A stretch of DNA of 64,000 bases from Alphaproteobacteria bacterium (GCA_020638555.1 JACKII010000002.1:248001-312000); one strand, 5' to 3'. Shown: positions 1 to 9,163, counted from the first letter of the stretch. Notes: a model not told the origin generated them from the letters alone. Translations and numbers: made by a program.

Positions 1-1
1 G

Positions 2-847
2 CTGGTGCACCTGAAGACCCTGGCCTTCGGCCAGTCGCTGATTTCCATGGGCTTTTGCGTCTATGGCGGCATTGCCAGCAGCGACCCGCTGGCCATTGAA
101 GCGCTGGCGGCGGAGGCGGCGCGCCTGGGCGAGCAACTGGGGGTCGGCTATGTGGAAATGCGCTCGGAACAGGCGCAGATTCCGGGCTGGCAGACCAAGT
201 CGGACGTCTACGCCACCTTCCGGCGCGAATTGCACGATGACGACGACGCCAATCTGAAGGCGATCCCGCGCAAGAAGCGCGCCGACGTGCGCAAGGGCAT
301 CAAGAGCGACCTGACCGTCGACACCAGCGGCGATATCGACACCTTCCATGCCATCTATGCCGAGAGCGTGCGCAATCTCGGCACCCCGGTGTTCTCGAAG
401 CGCTATATCCGCACCATCGCCGAGGAGTTCGGCGACGATTGCGAGATTTCGGTGGTGCACGGGCCGCAAGGTCCGGTGGCGGCGCTGGCCTCGTTTTTCT
501 TCCGCGACCAGGTGCTGCCCTATTATGGCGGCGGCACCTTTGCCGCCCGGCCGCTGCACGCCTATGACCAGCTTTACTGGACCTTGATGGGGCGGGCGGT
601 CCGCCGCGGTGCCAGGGTGTTCGACTTCGGCCGCTCGAAATACGGCACCGGCGCGTTCGACTACAAGACCTATTGGGGGTTCGAGCCGACGCCGCTCCGC
701 TACCAGTATCATCTGGTCAAGGCGTCGGAGGTGCCGGACATCAACCCGCTCAACCCGAAATACAGGCTGTTCGTTGCGATGTGGCAGAAACTGCCGCTTC
801 CCGTCGCCAACCGGGTCGGCCCCTGGGTCGCCCGGCAGTTGGGGTAG
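2..847 (+). CDS. FemAB-like protein of the XrtA/PEP-CTERM locus (5' end outside window)
   Basis: A GNAT-fold FemAB-type acyltransferase of the kind found in exosortase-A exopolysaccharide loci. The reading frame is open from base 2, and the first visible residues (LVHLKTLAFGQSLISMGFCV) match an internal part of the family rather than an N-terminus, so the GTG at base 5 is probably not the start. About 280 residues are visible, where the family usually has about 350. The C-terminal half has the family's RGARVFDFGRSKYGTGAFDYK stretch in shortened form (FDFGRSKYGTGAFDYK). It ends 7 bp before a glycosyltransferase GTG start, so the two are probably co-transcribed. The assignment rests on family resemblance and strongly on the neighbouring xrtA. 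The acceptor substrate is unknown. Confidence 0.8.
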   Translation: MVHLKTLAFGQSLISMGFCVYGGIASSDPLAIEALAAEAARLGEQLGVGYVEMRSEQAQIPGWQTKSDVYATFRRELHDDDDANLKAIPRKKRADVRKGIKSDLTVDTSGDIDTFHAIYAESVRNLGTPVFSKRYIRTIAEEFGDDCEISVVHGPQGPVAALASFFFRDQVLPYYGGGTFAARPLHAYDQLYWTLMGRAVRRGARVFDFGRSKYGTGAFDYKTYWGFEPTPLRYQYHLVKASEVPDINPLNPKYRLFVAMWQKLPLPVANRVGPWVARQLG

Positions 848-854
848 ACGCGCC

Positions 855-2114
855 GTGGAACCGCTCCTCTTCCTCGCCCATCGCATCCCCTATCCGCCGG
901 ACAAGGGCGACAAGATCCGCTCGTGGAACATTCTGCGCCATCTGGCGCAGCATTATGCCGTTCACCTCGGCACCTTCATCGACGCCGAAGAGGACTGGCA
1001 GCACACGGGCCTGCTGGAGGATCTCTGCGCCAGCTGCCATTTCGAGCGTCTGGACCCGACCGCGGCCAAGCTGAAAAGCCTGAAAGGGTTTCTGAGCGGC
1101 GAGGCGCTGAACTTTCCCTATTACGAAAGCCGGGGGCTGGCCCGCTGGGTCGACCGGATCCTGGCCGCCGAACGGCCGGTGCTGGGCTTCGGCTTTTCCG
1201 GGCAGGTGGCGCCCTTCCTGCTACGCGAGAGTGCCCGCGACCTGCCCACCATCGTCGATTTCGTCGATGTCGACAGCGACAAGTGGGCCCAATACGCCCG
1301 TGGCAAGTCCTTCCCCATGTCGTGGGTCTATGGCCGCGAGGCGCGGAAACTGGCCGTGGCCGAGGCCCGCATCGCCGGCGCGGTCGGCGCCAGCCTGTTC
1401 GTGTCCGAGGCCGAGGCCGCCCTGTTCCGCCAGCGCTCCGGCCTGGGCGAGGACCGGGTGTTCGGCGTGCGCAACGGTGTCGATCTCGACTGGTTCACCG
1501 CCGAGGCCGAGCTGCCGAACCCCTATGCCGCCGACCATGGCGACGCGCCGATCCTGACCTTTGCCGGCGCCATGGACTACTGGGCCAATGTCGATGCCGT
1601 GCAGTGGTTCGCGGACGCCGTGCTGCCGGCGGTGCTGGCCGTGCACCCGCGCGCCCAGTTCGTCATCTGCGGCGCCCGCCCGACGGCGGAGGTGCAGGCG
1701 CTCGGCGCACGGCCGAACGTGACGGTGACCGGGCGGGTCGAGGACATCCGCCCCTATGTGCGCCACGCCAGCCTCAGCGTCGCCTCGCTGCGCATCGCCC
1801 GGGGCATTCAGAACAAGGTGCTGGAAGCGATGGCGCTCGCCCGTCCGGTGGTGTGCACGCCGCAGGCGCTCGAAGGCATCGAGGCCGTTCCCGGCGTCGA
1901 ACTGGCGCTGGCGGACGGTGCGGAGGCGTTCGCCGCCACCGTGCTCGACCTGCTGGCGACACCGGTGCGGGCCGAGACCATGGGCGCGGAGGCGCGCCGG
2001 CGCATGGTGGAGGCCTATGGCTGGCCCGCCCAGATGGCGGTGCTGGATTCGATTATCGCGCGGGTCCGTCCGCTCCGGGATGAGGCTCCGCAAACGCAGG
2101 AGACCGCCGCGTGA
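855..2114 (+). CDS. XrtA-associated glycosyltransferase (TIGR03087-like, GT4 fold)
   Basis: A 419-residue sugar transferase of the exosortase-A exopolysaccharide system. The N-terminal stretch FLAHRIPYPPDKGDKIRSWN is characteristic of this family. The C-terminal GT-B half has FAGAMDYWANVDAVQWF and a QNKVLEAMALARPVV segment that corresponds to the nucleotide-sugar-binding E-x7-E region of GT4 enzymes. The GTG at 855 is chosen because homology starts there (VEPLLFLAH); the frame is open further upstream, but that part overlaps the preceding gene and is only its shadow. The stop overlaps the next gene's start by 4 bp (GTGA), indicating translational coupling to exosortase. It acts in the cytoplasm or at the inner membrane on polysaccharide assembly. 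The sugar specificity cannot be read from the sequence. Confidence 0.87.
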   Translation: MEPLLFLAHRIPYPPDKGDKIRSWNILRHLAQHYAVHLGTFIDAEEDWQHTGLLEDLCASCHFERLDPTAAKLKSLKGFLSGEALNFPYYESRGLARWVDRILAAERPVLGFGFSGQVAPFLLRESARDLPTIVDFVDVDSDKWAQYARGKSFPMSWVYGREARKLAVAEARIAGAVGASLFVSEAEAALFRQRSGLGEDRVFGVRNGVDLDWFTAEAELPNPYAADHGDAPILTFAGAMDYWANVDAVQWFADAVLPAVLAVHPRAQFVICGARPTAEVQALGARPNVTVTGRVEDIRPYVRHASLSVASLRIARGIQNKVLEAMALARPVVCTPQALEGIEAVPGVELALADGAEAFAATVLDLLATPVRAETMGAEARRRMVEAYGWPAQMAVLDSIIARVRPLRDEAPQTQETAA

Positions 2115-3664
2115 CTGCGACCGAGACTGCCACCGGCCACGAGACGCCATCCGGTTCGCCGCTGTTGCGCGTGGGGTTGGTCTATGCCGGGCTCTGCGTC
2201 CTCTGCATCCTGGTGTTTTACGACACCGCCGACTCGCTGGTTCGGGTGTGGTGGGGAACGCCGACCTTCAATCACGGCTTCTTCGTCGCCCCGATGGCGG
2301 CCTATCTGATCTGGATGCGACGGCATACGCTGGTCGGTGTGCCGATCCGGCAGGAATGGCTGGCGCTGCCGTTGATCGTGCTCGCGGGCCTGGTCTGGCT
2401 GGTGGGCTATGCCGGCGACGTGCGCTTGCTCCAGCATGCGGGCTTTGTCGGCATTCTGATCGCCATGGCCGGCGGGCTGGTCGGGCGGCACATGCTGCGG
2501 CTGATCTGGTTCCCGATTGCGTTCCTGGCCTTCATGGTGCCGGCGGGCGACCAGCTGGTGCCGCGGTTGCAGGACATCACCGCTGACTTCTCCGTTACCC
2601 TGCTGGGCTGGGTCAACATCCCCGTCTGGCGCGACGGCGTCTTTCTGCAAATCCCGAACGGCATGTTCGAGGTGGCGGAGGCCTGCGCCGGCATCCGCTT
2701 CCTGATCGCCAATGTGGTGGTGGCCTTCGTCTTCGCCTATCTCGCCTACAGCAAGTGGTGGAAATGGGTCATTTTCATTGCCATCAGCATCGCGGTGCCG
2801 ATTTTCGCCAATGGCGTGCGCGCGTTCGGCATCATCTATATCGCCCATGTCACCGACAACGAATACGCCGTCGGCGTCGACCATCTGGTCTATGGCTGGG
2901 GGTTCTTCACCGTCATCATGTTGCTGTGCCTGTTCATCGGCAATCTGTTCGCCGACCGGCGCATCGGCGATTTCGAGCCGGACCCGCGGGCGGCGAGCCG
3001 ACCGGTGCCCGCATGGAACTGGCCGTTCGTGGCCGCGGCCGCGGCGCTGATGGCGCTGGGGCCGGCCTATGCGGCCGTCATCATCGACAGCGGCTCCTGG
3101 CAGGGCCAGACCACACTGCAGCCGCCAACCGTCGCCGGCCCCTGGCAGCCGGGCGGCGAGCTGCAACCGCCATGGAAGCCGGTCTTCCGCGGGGCCTCCG
3201 CCGAACTGCTCCAGACCTATCGCGACGGTTCGGACCAGGTCAGCCTGTTCATCGCCTATTATCCGGCCCAGGGCCAGGGCCGGGAGGTGATCTATCACGC
3301 CAACCGCATGGCCGATGACGAGACCTGGAAACGGCTCGAAACCCGCCGCATCGGCCTGACGATCGACGGTGCGCCGATGCAGGTGCGGCTGGAGCGGATG
3401 AAGGGCCATGGCGGGGCGACCCGGGTGGCCGCCTACTGGTACTGGATCGCCGGCCGGTTCACGGCCGATCCGGTGCAGGCGAAGCTCTACCAGATCGCCG
3501 GCGCCCTCTCCCACGGCAACAAGGCGGCGGCGGCCGTCGCCGTCACGATGCTGCAGCCCGTGGACGCCGACGGTCTGGAACCGTTGCGCGACACCATCCA
3601 GCGTTTCCTGGATGCAACGCCGAACCTGAACGCCTATCTCCGCCGGCAGGCCGGCGCCCACTAG
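2111..3664 (+). CDS. xrtA: Exosortase A fused to a C-terminal EpsI domain
   Basis: Polytopic inner-membrane transpeptidase that is expected to cleave PEP-CTERM proteins and attach them to the exopolysaccharide. The 517 residues begin with about eight hydrophobic segments (residues 20-290). The exosortase signature is intact: Cys192 in EVAEACAGIRFL, Arg237 in ANGVRAFGI and His258 in VDHLVYGWGFF, corresponding to the catalytic Cys-Arg-His set. After a hydrophobic segment near 310-330, residues about 330-510 form an EpsI-type (DUF3485) periplasmic domain, a fusion common in XrtA. The GTG start at 2111 overlaps the upstream stop by 4 bp. No PEP-CTERM substrate is encoded in the window, so targets must lie elsewhere. 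Confidence 0.93.
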   Translation: MTATETATGHETPSGSPLLRVGLVYAGLCVLCILVFYDTADSLVRVWWGTPTFNHGFFVAPMAAYLIWMRRHTLVGVPIRQEWLALPLIVLAGLVWLVGYAGDVRLLQHAGFVGILIAMAGGLVGRHMLRLIWFPIAFLAFMVPAGDQLVPRLQDITADFSVTLLGWVNIPVWRDGVFLQIPNGMFEVAEACAGIRFLIANVVVAFVFAYLAYSKWWKWVIFIAISIAVPIFANGVRAFGIIYIAHVTDNEYAVGVDHLVYGWGFFTVIMLLCLFIGNLFADRRIGDFEPDPRAASRPVPAWNWPFVAAAAALMALGPAYAAVIIDSGSWQGQTTLQPPTVAGPWQPGGELQPPWKPVFRGASAELLQTYRDGSDQVSLFIAYYPAQGQGREVIYHANRMADDETWKRLETRRIGLTIDGAPMQVRLERMKGHGGATRVAAYWYWIAGRFTADPVQAKLYQIAGALSHGNKAAAAVAVTMLQPVDADGLEPLRDTIQRFLDATPNLNAYLRRQAGAH

Positions 3665-3704
3665 GCGATCGGCCGCCCCGTCCGAACCAGAAGAGCACCG
3701 GCCC

Positions 3705-5639
3705 ATGTGCGGTATCGCAGGATTGTTCGACCTTGCCGGCCTCCGCCCGGTGGACCCGGCGCGGCTGGGCCGCATGAACGCCGCCCTGGTCCATCGCGGG
3801 CCGGACGGGGAGGGGACCCATCTGGCGCCGGGCATCGGCCTGGGGCACCGGCGGCTGGCGATCATCGACCTGCACACCGGCCAGCAGCCCATGGCCGACG
3901 CGCAGCAGCGATTGCAGATCGTCTACAACGGCGAAATCTACAACTACCGCGCCCTGCGCCGGGAATTGGAGGCCAAGGGCCACCCGTTCCTGACCCAGTC
4001 GGATACCGAGGCGATCCTGCAAGGCTATCACGCCTGGGGCGCGGACGGGCTGACCCGCCTGAACGGCATGTTCGCCATCGCCCTCTGGGATCAGGCGGCC
4101 GACACGCTGTTGCTGGCCCGCGACCGCATGGGCGAGAAGCCGCTTTACTACAGCGTCACCGCCGATGGCTGGCTGTTGTTCGCCTCGGAGATCACCGCGG
4201 TGCTGGTGGGGCTGGAGGCGGAGCCGCCGCTGCGGCCCGATGCGGTGGCGGATTATTTCGCCTATGGCTATGTGCCGGACCCGAAGACGATCTATCAGGG
4301 CGTGTTCAAGCTGGAGCCGGGGCAGAAACTCGAACTCTGCCGCGGCATGGACGCGGCGGCGGTGGTGCCGGAACCCTACTGGCGGCTGAGCGCCGCCGCC
4401 GGCCCGGCCCTTAGCGCCGAAGAGGCGCAGGAGGAGTTGGCGGAGCGTCTGGCCGCCGTGGTGCGCGAGCGCATGGTCTCGGACGTGCCGCTGGGGGCGT
4501 TCCTCTCCGGCGGCGTCGATTCCAGCGGCATCGTCGCGCTGATGGCCGGGGCCTCGGAGACGCCGGTGCGCACCTGCGCCATGGGCTTTCCCGACCCGAA
4601 ATACGACGAAACCGCCTACGCCCAGATGGTCGCCGAGCGCTATGGCACCGACCATTACCGCGAGGTGGTGGAGCTGGAAGCGGTCGACCTGGTGGGGCGG
4701 CTGGCGCTGGCCTATGGCGAGCCGTTTGCGGACCCGTCGGCGCTGCCGACCTTCCGGGTTTCGAAGCTGGCGCGCAGCCGGGTGACGGTGGCGCTGTCGG
4801 GCGATGGCGGCGACGAGGCGTTTGCCGGCTATCGCCGCTACCCCTTCCATATGCGCGAGGAGGCGGTGAAGGCGCGCCTGCCGGCCGGGTTGCGCCGGCT
4901 GGTGTTCGGGCCGCTGGCCCGGGCCTATCCGCGCGCGGCCTGGGCGCCGCGCATGTTCCGGGCCAAGGCGACGTTCGAGGCGCTGTCGCGCGACCGCGCC
5001 GGCGGCTATTTCCGCGCCATCACCGTGCTGCCGGAGGAATTGCGGGCGCGGCTGCTGAGCGGCGATCTCGCGGCCTCGCTGCGGGATTACGACCCGGTCT
5101 CGGTCATCCGCCGCCATGCCGAGGCGGCCGACAGCGACGACGCGCTGCGGGTGGCGCAGTATGTGGACATGAAAACCTGGCTGGCCGGGCGCATGCTGGT
5201 GAAGGTCGACCGGGCGGCGATGGCGAACTCGCTGGAAGTGCGCCCGCCGCTGCTCGACCCGGACCTGGTGCAATGGGCGATCGGCCTGCCGGACCGGCTG
5301 AAGGTCAACGGCTTCGAGGGCAAGTGGATCCTGAAGCGGACCTTGGAGCCGCTATTGCCGCGGGAATTGCTCTACCGCACCAAGCAGGGTTTCTCCATGC
5401 CGCTGGCCGGCTGGCTGCGCGGCGGGCTGGAGCCGCGGATCGAGGCCCTGGTGGCCAGCAACGGCCGGCTGGCGACCAGCGGCCTGTTCGACATGGGCTT
5501 CGTCGCCCGCCTCGCCGCCGATCACCGCACCGGCCGCGCCGACAACTCCCAGGTGCTCTGGGCGCTGATCATGTTCGAGGCGTTTCTGGCCAAACCCTGG
5601 CAGCACCGGGGCGCGGCCTCGGCGGCGGTTGCGGCGTGA
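3705..5639 (+). CDS. XrtA-associated asparagine-synthase-type amidotransferase
   Basis: A 644-residue class II glutamine amidotransferase of the asparagine synthetase (AsnB) family, in the exosortase-A-linked subgroup (TIGR03108-like). Met1 is followed by the nucleophile Cys2 (MCGIAGLFD), which fixes the start. The N-terminal glutaminase domain covers about residues 1-200 and includes VYNGEIYNYRALR. The synthetase domain has the ATP-pyrophosphatase loop LSGGVDSSGIVALM and the LSGDGGDEAFAGYRRY motif. It probably transfers an amide group to a sugar carboxylate during polysaccharide maturation rather than making free asparagine; that is inferred from the locus. It begins 40 bp after xrtA on the same strand and is the last gene of the locus in this window. 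Confidence 0.92.
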   Translation: MCGIAGLFDLAGLRPVDPARLGRMNAALVHRGPDGEGTHLAPGIGLGHRRLAIIDLHTGQQPMADAQQRLQIVYNGEIYNYRALRRELEAKGHPFLTQSDTEAILQGYHAWGADGLTRLNGMFAIALWDQAADTLLLARDRMGEKPLYYSVTADGWLLFASEITAVLVGLEAEPPLRPDAVADYFAYGYVPDPKTIYQGVFKLEPGQKLELCRGMDAAAVVPEPYWRLSAAAGPALSAEEAQEELAERLAAVVRERMVSDVPLGAFLSGGVDSSGIVALMAGASETPVRTCAMGFPDPKYDETAYAQMVAERYGTDHYREVVELEAVDLVGRLALAYGEPFADPSALPTFRVSKLARSRVTVALSGDGGDEAFAGYRRYPFHMREEAVKARLPAGLRRLVFGPLARAYPRAAWAPRMFRAKATFEALSRDRAGGYFRAITVLPEELRARLLSGDLAASLRDYDPVSVIRRHAEAADSDDALRVAQYVDMKTWLAGRMLVKVDRAAMANSLEVRPPLLDPDLVQWAIGLPDRLKVNGFEGKWILKRTLEPLLPRELLYRTKQGFSMPLAGWLRGGLEPRIEALVASNGRLATSGLFDMGFVARLAADHRTGRADNSQVLWALIMFEAFLAKPWQHRGAASAAVAA

Positions 5640-5682
5640 TCGGGGTGGCGGTTGCCGCCTGATCCGGGCGGGCGAGGCGTCC

Positions 5683-5802
5683 TTGCACCCCGGACGGTGC
5701 GGAGCACCGATCTTGCACCCCGGACGGTGCGGAGCGCCGATCTTGCACCCCGGACAGTGCGGAGCATCGATCTTGTTCCCCGGACGGTGCGGAGCGCCGA
5801 TC
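5683..5802 (+). repeat. Four tandem 30-bp repeats
   Basis: Four head-to-tail copies with an exact 30-bp period begin at 5683, 5713, 5743 and 5773. They differ by only a few bases. The unit contains CCCCGGACGGTGCGGAGC, and in copy 1 GGTGC-GGA-GCACC can form a hairpin. The array lies between convergent genes and joins directly onto the hairpin element at 5803-5895. There are no spacers, so it is not a CRISPR. Related units lie in inverted orientation at 10371-10440. Confidence 0.9.
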
Positions 5803-5895
5803 CGGGGCTGGTGTCATCCTTCGAACACCGCCGCCGCCGGTGTTCGCGAGAGCGACCGGTCCCGGCTTTCGCCTTCGGCTCGGCCGGGAAACACC
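5803..5895 (+). repeat. Intergenic hairpin element, copy A
   Basis: About 93 bp with a perfect 9-bp stem, CGAACACCG (5822-5830) and CGGTGTTCG (5838-5846), around a 7-base loop. The whole stretch is about 80% identical by eye to the reverse complement of 10283-10375. With the adjoining tandem repeats it forms a composite REP/BIME-like element. It sits between the convergent amidotransferase and phosphodiesterase genes, where it could act as a transcription terminator for both, although no T-tract is visible. Confidence 0.75.
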
Positions 5896-5934
5896 GGCAA
5901 TCGTGGGTTTTTCACACACCTTCGGCCGTCACCA

Positions 5935-7194
5935 TCACAGCAGTGACGGCGGCAAGCCGTCCGCCGCGACTCCCAGATAGCCGAGAATGGTCGGGGCGAT
6001 GTGCGGGAGGGATGACGCCTCGGCGCGCTCCCGGCCGCGGCCGCTGCCGTCGTCGACAATGAGGAAGGGGGCCGTCTCGCGGGCGCCGAGGCCGCCATGC
6101 TGGGCGAAGCCGCCGCCGGCGTCGCTCTCCGGGCCGTCAATGGCCTCATAGCGCTGGCCGGGGACGCCGTGGCCGTTGTCCCGGTCCAGCCGCGCCATGT
6201 CGAGGGCGAAGGTCAGGCCGTATTCGCGCCGGGCGCCGAGCGCCTCCAGCGCGTCGCCCTCGATCACCGCGCCGACCCAGGCCGCGGCTTGCAGGAAGGC
6301 GCGCAGGGCCGGCACCCGCGCCTCGGAGTCCGGGGCGACATAGACCAGGGCGCTGGTGCCCTGGCAGGCGACCGCCACGTCGCCGCTGTCCGGGCTGTCC
6401 TTCAGGCCCGCCTCCACCAGCCGCCGGGCCACGTGCACGCGGGGGCCGATGCTCTCCATGCCGTGGTCGGAGCCGACCAGGACCAGCACCGCCTCGCCCT
6501 CGGCCCGCAGGCGCTCGACCGTGGCGGCGATCCGGCCCGCATGCCGGTCGGCGGCGGCGAGCGCGGCGCGGTGGTCCGGCCCCAGCAGCGGCCGGCCATG
6601 GCCGGTCTTGTCGGGGGAGCATTGCCAGCAGATGGCGAGACGCGGGCGGCGTCGGGTCAGCACCTCGTCGCAGAAGCGCGCGACCATGACGGCATCGCCC
6701 TGCGCGTCGGAGGCGACGGCGAGGGCGTCCGCGCCGGTGATCGGCACGCCGCCCGGCCCGAAACTGCCGGCGCGGTGATAGACATGGCCGTGATGGTCCG
6801 GGTCGAGGAAATAGGCCGCGCCGGGCGAGACGTTGGAGAAGGCGATGGCGTCGCCGCCCAGGCGCTCCGCCAGGGTCGGCACGCGCAGGGTGCGGCCGGT
6901 GGCGCGGCGCATGTGGTCGCGGAAGTCCGGCAGGCCGGCGTCGCGCACCTCCAGCCGGCCGTCGACCAGAAAGCCCATGCGATTGCCGTGCAGGCCGTGA
7001 CGGCCCGGCTGGTGCCCGGTCGCGACCGAGGCGGCGGAGGCGCGGGTCACGCTCGGGAACACGGCGCGGTGATCGGCGCACCAGAGGCCGTGCTGGCGCA
7101 ACGCCCAGAGATTCGGCGTCCATTCCGGCGAGACCCACTCGCGGGAGAGGCCGTCGCACATCAGCAGCACGGCACGGCGTGTGCGGAGGGGCAT
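5935..7194 (-). CDS. Alkaline-phosphatase-superfamily phosphodiesterase/phosphatase
   Basis: A 419-residue soluble metal-dependent hydrolase of the type I phosphodiesterase/nucleotide pyrophosphatase family. Visible metal and catalytic residues: Asp14 (LLMCDGLS), nucleophile Thr50 (FPSVTRASAASVATG), the CSPDKTGHGRP segment (Asp/His), GSDHGMES (Asp-His) and FAQHGGLG (His). These match the two-metal site of the superfamily. No signal peptide is seen. It starts 4 bp after the stop of the phosphonoacetate hydrolase, and the two genes share a fold, so both probably act on related phosphorus compounds. The substrate cannot be predicted: phosphonate, phosphate monoester and phosphodiester all remain possible. 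Confidence 0.85.
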   Translation of the reverse strand: MPLRTRRAVLLMCDGLSREWVSPEWTPNLWALRQHGLWCADHRAVFPSVTRASAASVATGHQPGRHGLHGNRMGFLVDGRLEVRDAGLPDFRDHMRRATGRTLRVPTLAERLGGDAIAFSNVSPGAAYFLDPDHHGHVYHRAGSFGPGGVPITGADALAVASDAQGDAVMVARFCDEVLTRRRPRLAICWQCSPDKTGHGRPLLGPDHRAALAAADRHAGRIAATVERLRAEGEAVLVLVGSDHGMESIGPRVHVARRLVEAGLKDSPDSGDVAVACQGTSALVYVAPDSEARVPALRAFLQAAAWVGAVIEGDALEALGARREYGLTFALDMARLDRDNGHGVPGQRYEAIDGPESDAGGGFAQHGGLGARETAPFLIVDDGSGRGRERAEASSLPHIAPTILGYLGVAADGLPPSLL

Positions 7195-7198
7195 GGGC

Positions 7199-8419
7199 TC
7201 AGGCCTCCCGGATCCGGTTCAGGATCACGTCGAAGGCGTCGTAATTGCGCAGCTTGTCCGGCCAGGCGATGAGCGGGTGCGAGGAGACCATGGGCACCGG
7301 TTGTTCGTGCAGGCCGCCATGGCTGCGCAACGGCCGGGTCAGGGCGGAGAGGTCATGCTCCTCCTCGCGCGTGCCCAGCACCGCGTCGCGGCGGGCGAGC
7401 ACGCAGAGGTCGCCGATACGGTCGCGGGGCAGGTCCAACACCTCGCTGGCCTCGTCGGCGGTGATGACCAATTCCACCGTCGGCAGGTCGCGCAGCATGA
7501 CGGCAACGGATTCCACATTGTCGGTCGCCGGCACATAGACGGTGGCGAAACTGCCCAGCGCGCCGTGATGCACCACATACGGGTCGGTGATCGGCAGGAT
7601 CACCATGGCCCCCGGCGCGAACCGGTCCAGGAAATCCTGGAGATAGGCGACATTGGGCCGTCCGTCCGGCAGGTGCTTGGCGTTCATGCCGTGGTCGGCC
7701 GTCAGCACCACGTGCGCGCCGGCATTCGCCAGCGTCTGGCAATAGCCGTCCACCATCTCGGTAAAGTCCAGCGCACCCTCTTCCTCCGGCGCGTACAGGT
7801 GTTGGATGTAGTCGGTGGTGGAGAGGTACATCAGGTCGGGCCTGTGGCTCTCCAGCAAGGCGAGGCCGGCGGCAAAGACCGCCGCGCTGACCTCCGCCGA
7901 ATAGACGCTGGGAATGTCGAAGGCGATCGGTGCCTTGTCGATGCCGTGCTCGGCCCGCGTCACGTCCGCCGCGAATTCGGTCGAGAAGCAGATGGCGGTT
8001 GCCGGGTCCAGGCCGTGGCCCAGCAGGCGGCGCAGCTTGTCCTTGGCGGTGATGACGACGACACTGGCCCCGGCCCGGCTGAATTCCGCCAGGATAGAGG
8101 GCGCGCGGAGAAAGCCGGGGTCGTTCATCATCACCGGCTCGCCCGAGCGCGGCTCCAGAAAGAAATTCCCGGCAATGCCGTGCACGGCCGGCGGTTGGCC
8201 CGTGACGATGGAGCAGTTGTTCGGGTTGGTGAAGCTGGGCATGGCGCCCTTGCAGAGCCGCAGGCGCCCTTCCGCGCGGGCCCGGGCGAAGAAGGGCGCG
8301 CGACCGGCCGCCTCCGCCGCTTCGAGATAGGCCATGTCGAGGCCGTCGGCGCAGATCACCACGCTCGGCACCGCGGGCCAGGCATAGGGGCGGTCGTTGA
8401 CTTCCAGCGTCTTGCTCAC
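7199..8419 (-). CDS. phnA: Phosphonoacetate hydrolase
   Basis: Splits phosphonoacetate into acetate and phosphate, the last step of one 2-aminoethylphosphonate degradation route. The 406 residues match the PhnA family closely. Asp25 (VICADGLD), nucleophile Thr64 (PSFTNPNNCSIVTG), Asp203/His207 (STTDYIQHLY), Asp242/His243 (LTADHGMN) and His367 (RSHGGLHEQ) supply the two-zinc site. The motif PAVHGIAGNFF is typical of this enzyme. It is the middle gene of a minus-strand set between a cyclase-family hydrolase and another alkaline-phosphatase-fold enzyme. The usual partners phnW and phnY and a phosphonate transporter are not in the window. Confidence 0.9.
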   Translation of the reverse strand: MSKTLEVNDRPYAWPAVPSVVICADGLDMAYLEAAEAAGRAPFFARARAEGRLRLCKGAMPSFTNPNNCSIVTGQPPAVHGIAGNFFLEPRSGEPVMMNDPGFLRAPSILAEFSRAGASVVVITAKDKLRRLLGHGLDPATAICFSTEFAADVTRAEHGIDKAPIAFDIPSVYSAEVSAAVFAAGLALLESHRPDLMYLSTTDYIQHLYAPEEEGALDFTEMVDGYCQTLANAGAHVVLTADHGMNAKHLPDGRPNVAYLQDFLDRFAPGAMVILPITDPYVVHHGALGSFATVYVPATDNVESVAVMLRDLPTVELVITADEASEVLDLPRDRIGDLCVLARRDAVLGTREEEHDLSALTRPLRSHGGLHEQPVPMVSSHPLIAWPDKLRNYDAFDVILNRIREA

Positions 8420-8488
8420 CGTGGCTGTCCTTCCCGTGCGATTCGTCCGGGATATGATGGTTCGGGGCGCGGCGGTTGGCGCTTCCGC

Positions 8489-9163
8489 CTAAACATCCTC
8501 GATCGCGATCACCCGCGCCGGCGCGCCATCCGAGGTGGGCAGCTTGACCGGCAGGCCGATCACCTCCGGCCGGGCGGTGCGGATCTGGTGCATGTTGCAG
8601 AGATACTCGAACATGATGACGCCGTGGCGCAGCAACTCCCAGTGGGTGACATGGTCCTCCGCCGTCGCACGGCCATCGCCGGTCAGGAAGTTGCGGATGC
8701 AGTAATCCTGCGGGAAGTCGTAGCCGATGGCCTTGATGCCGCGTTCGCGCAGCCAGACCGCGGCCTCGCGCGTCATGTAGGGGGCGGTGGCCCAGAAATC
8801 CGGCGTGGCGATATCGGCCTTCAGGTCCCAGGCATTGCGCAGCAGCACGAAATCGCCCGGTTGCACGTGCGCGCCGGCCCGGGCGACGATCGCCTCGGTC
8901 ACCGGCTCGTTCGGGCCGACGTCCGAGATATCCACGACCGCGCCGGCGCCGCAGGTCATGTCGAGCGTGATATGGTCGGTGGTGAAGCCGTCGGCGACGA
9001 AGTGCTTCGGCGCGTCCATGTGGGTGAAGCCGTGCACGATCCACCCGGCCCAGGTGGCCTGCACATGGTCGCCGGCCTCGTGGCTTTTCAAGAGCCTGCG
9101 TTCCACCGGCCAGCGGAAATGGTTCTCGACAACGGGGGTGGACAGATCGATATGGCGCCGCAC
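8489..9163 (-). CDS. Cyclase family protein (kynurenine-formamidase-like metal hydrolase)
   Basis: A 224-residue member of the putative cyclase/arylformamidase fold. The metal-binding HGFTHMDAPKHF motif corresponds to the family's HxGTHxDxPxH signature, with Phe in place of Gly. The GTG at 9163 (VRRHIDLSTPVV) is chosen because homology begins there; an in-frame ATG at 9268 would add 35 low-complexity basic residues and run into the divergent oxidoreductase. It lies 69 bp upstream of phnA on the same strand and is probably the first gene of that operon. Family members hydrolyse amide or lactone bonds. The substrate here is unknown, and kynurenine metabolism is not supported by the neighbours. 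Confidence 0.82.
   Translation of the reverse strand: MRRHIDLSTPVVENHFRWPVERRLLKSHEAGDHVQATWAGWIVHGFTHMDAPKHFVADGFTTDHITLDMTCGAGAVVDISDVGPNEPVTEAIVARAGAHVQPGDFVLLRNAWDLKADIATPDFWATAPYMTREAAVWLRERGIKAIGYDFPQDYCIRNFLTGDGRATAEDHVTHWELLRHGVIMFEYLCNMHQIRTARPEVIGLPVKLPTSDGAPARVIAIEDV

Noticed and set aside
5683..5802. CRISPR-like array
   Set aside because: The 30-bp units are directly tandem with no spacers and no cas genes nearby.
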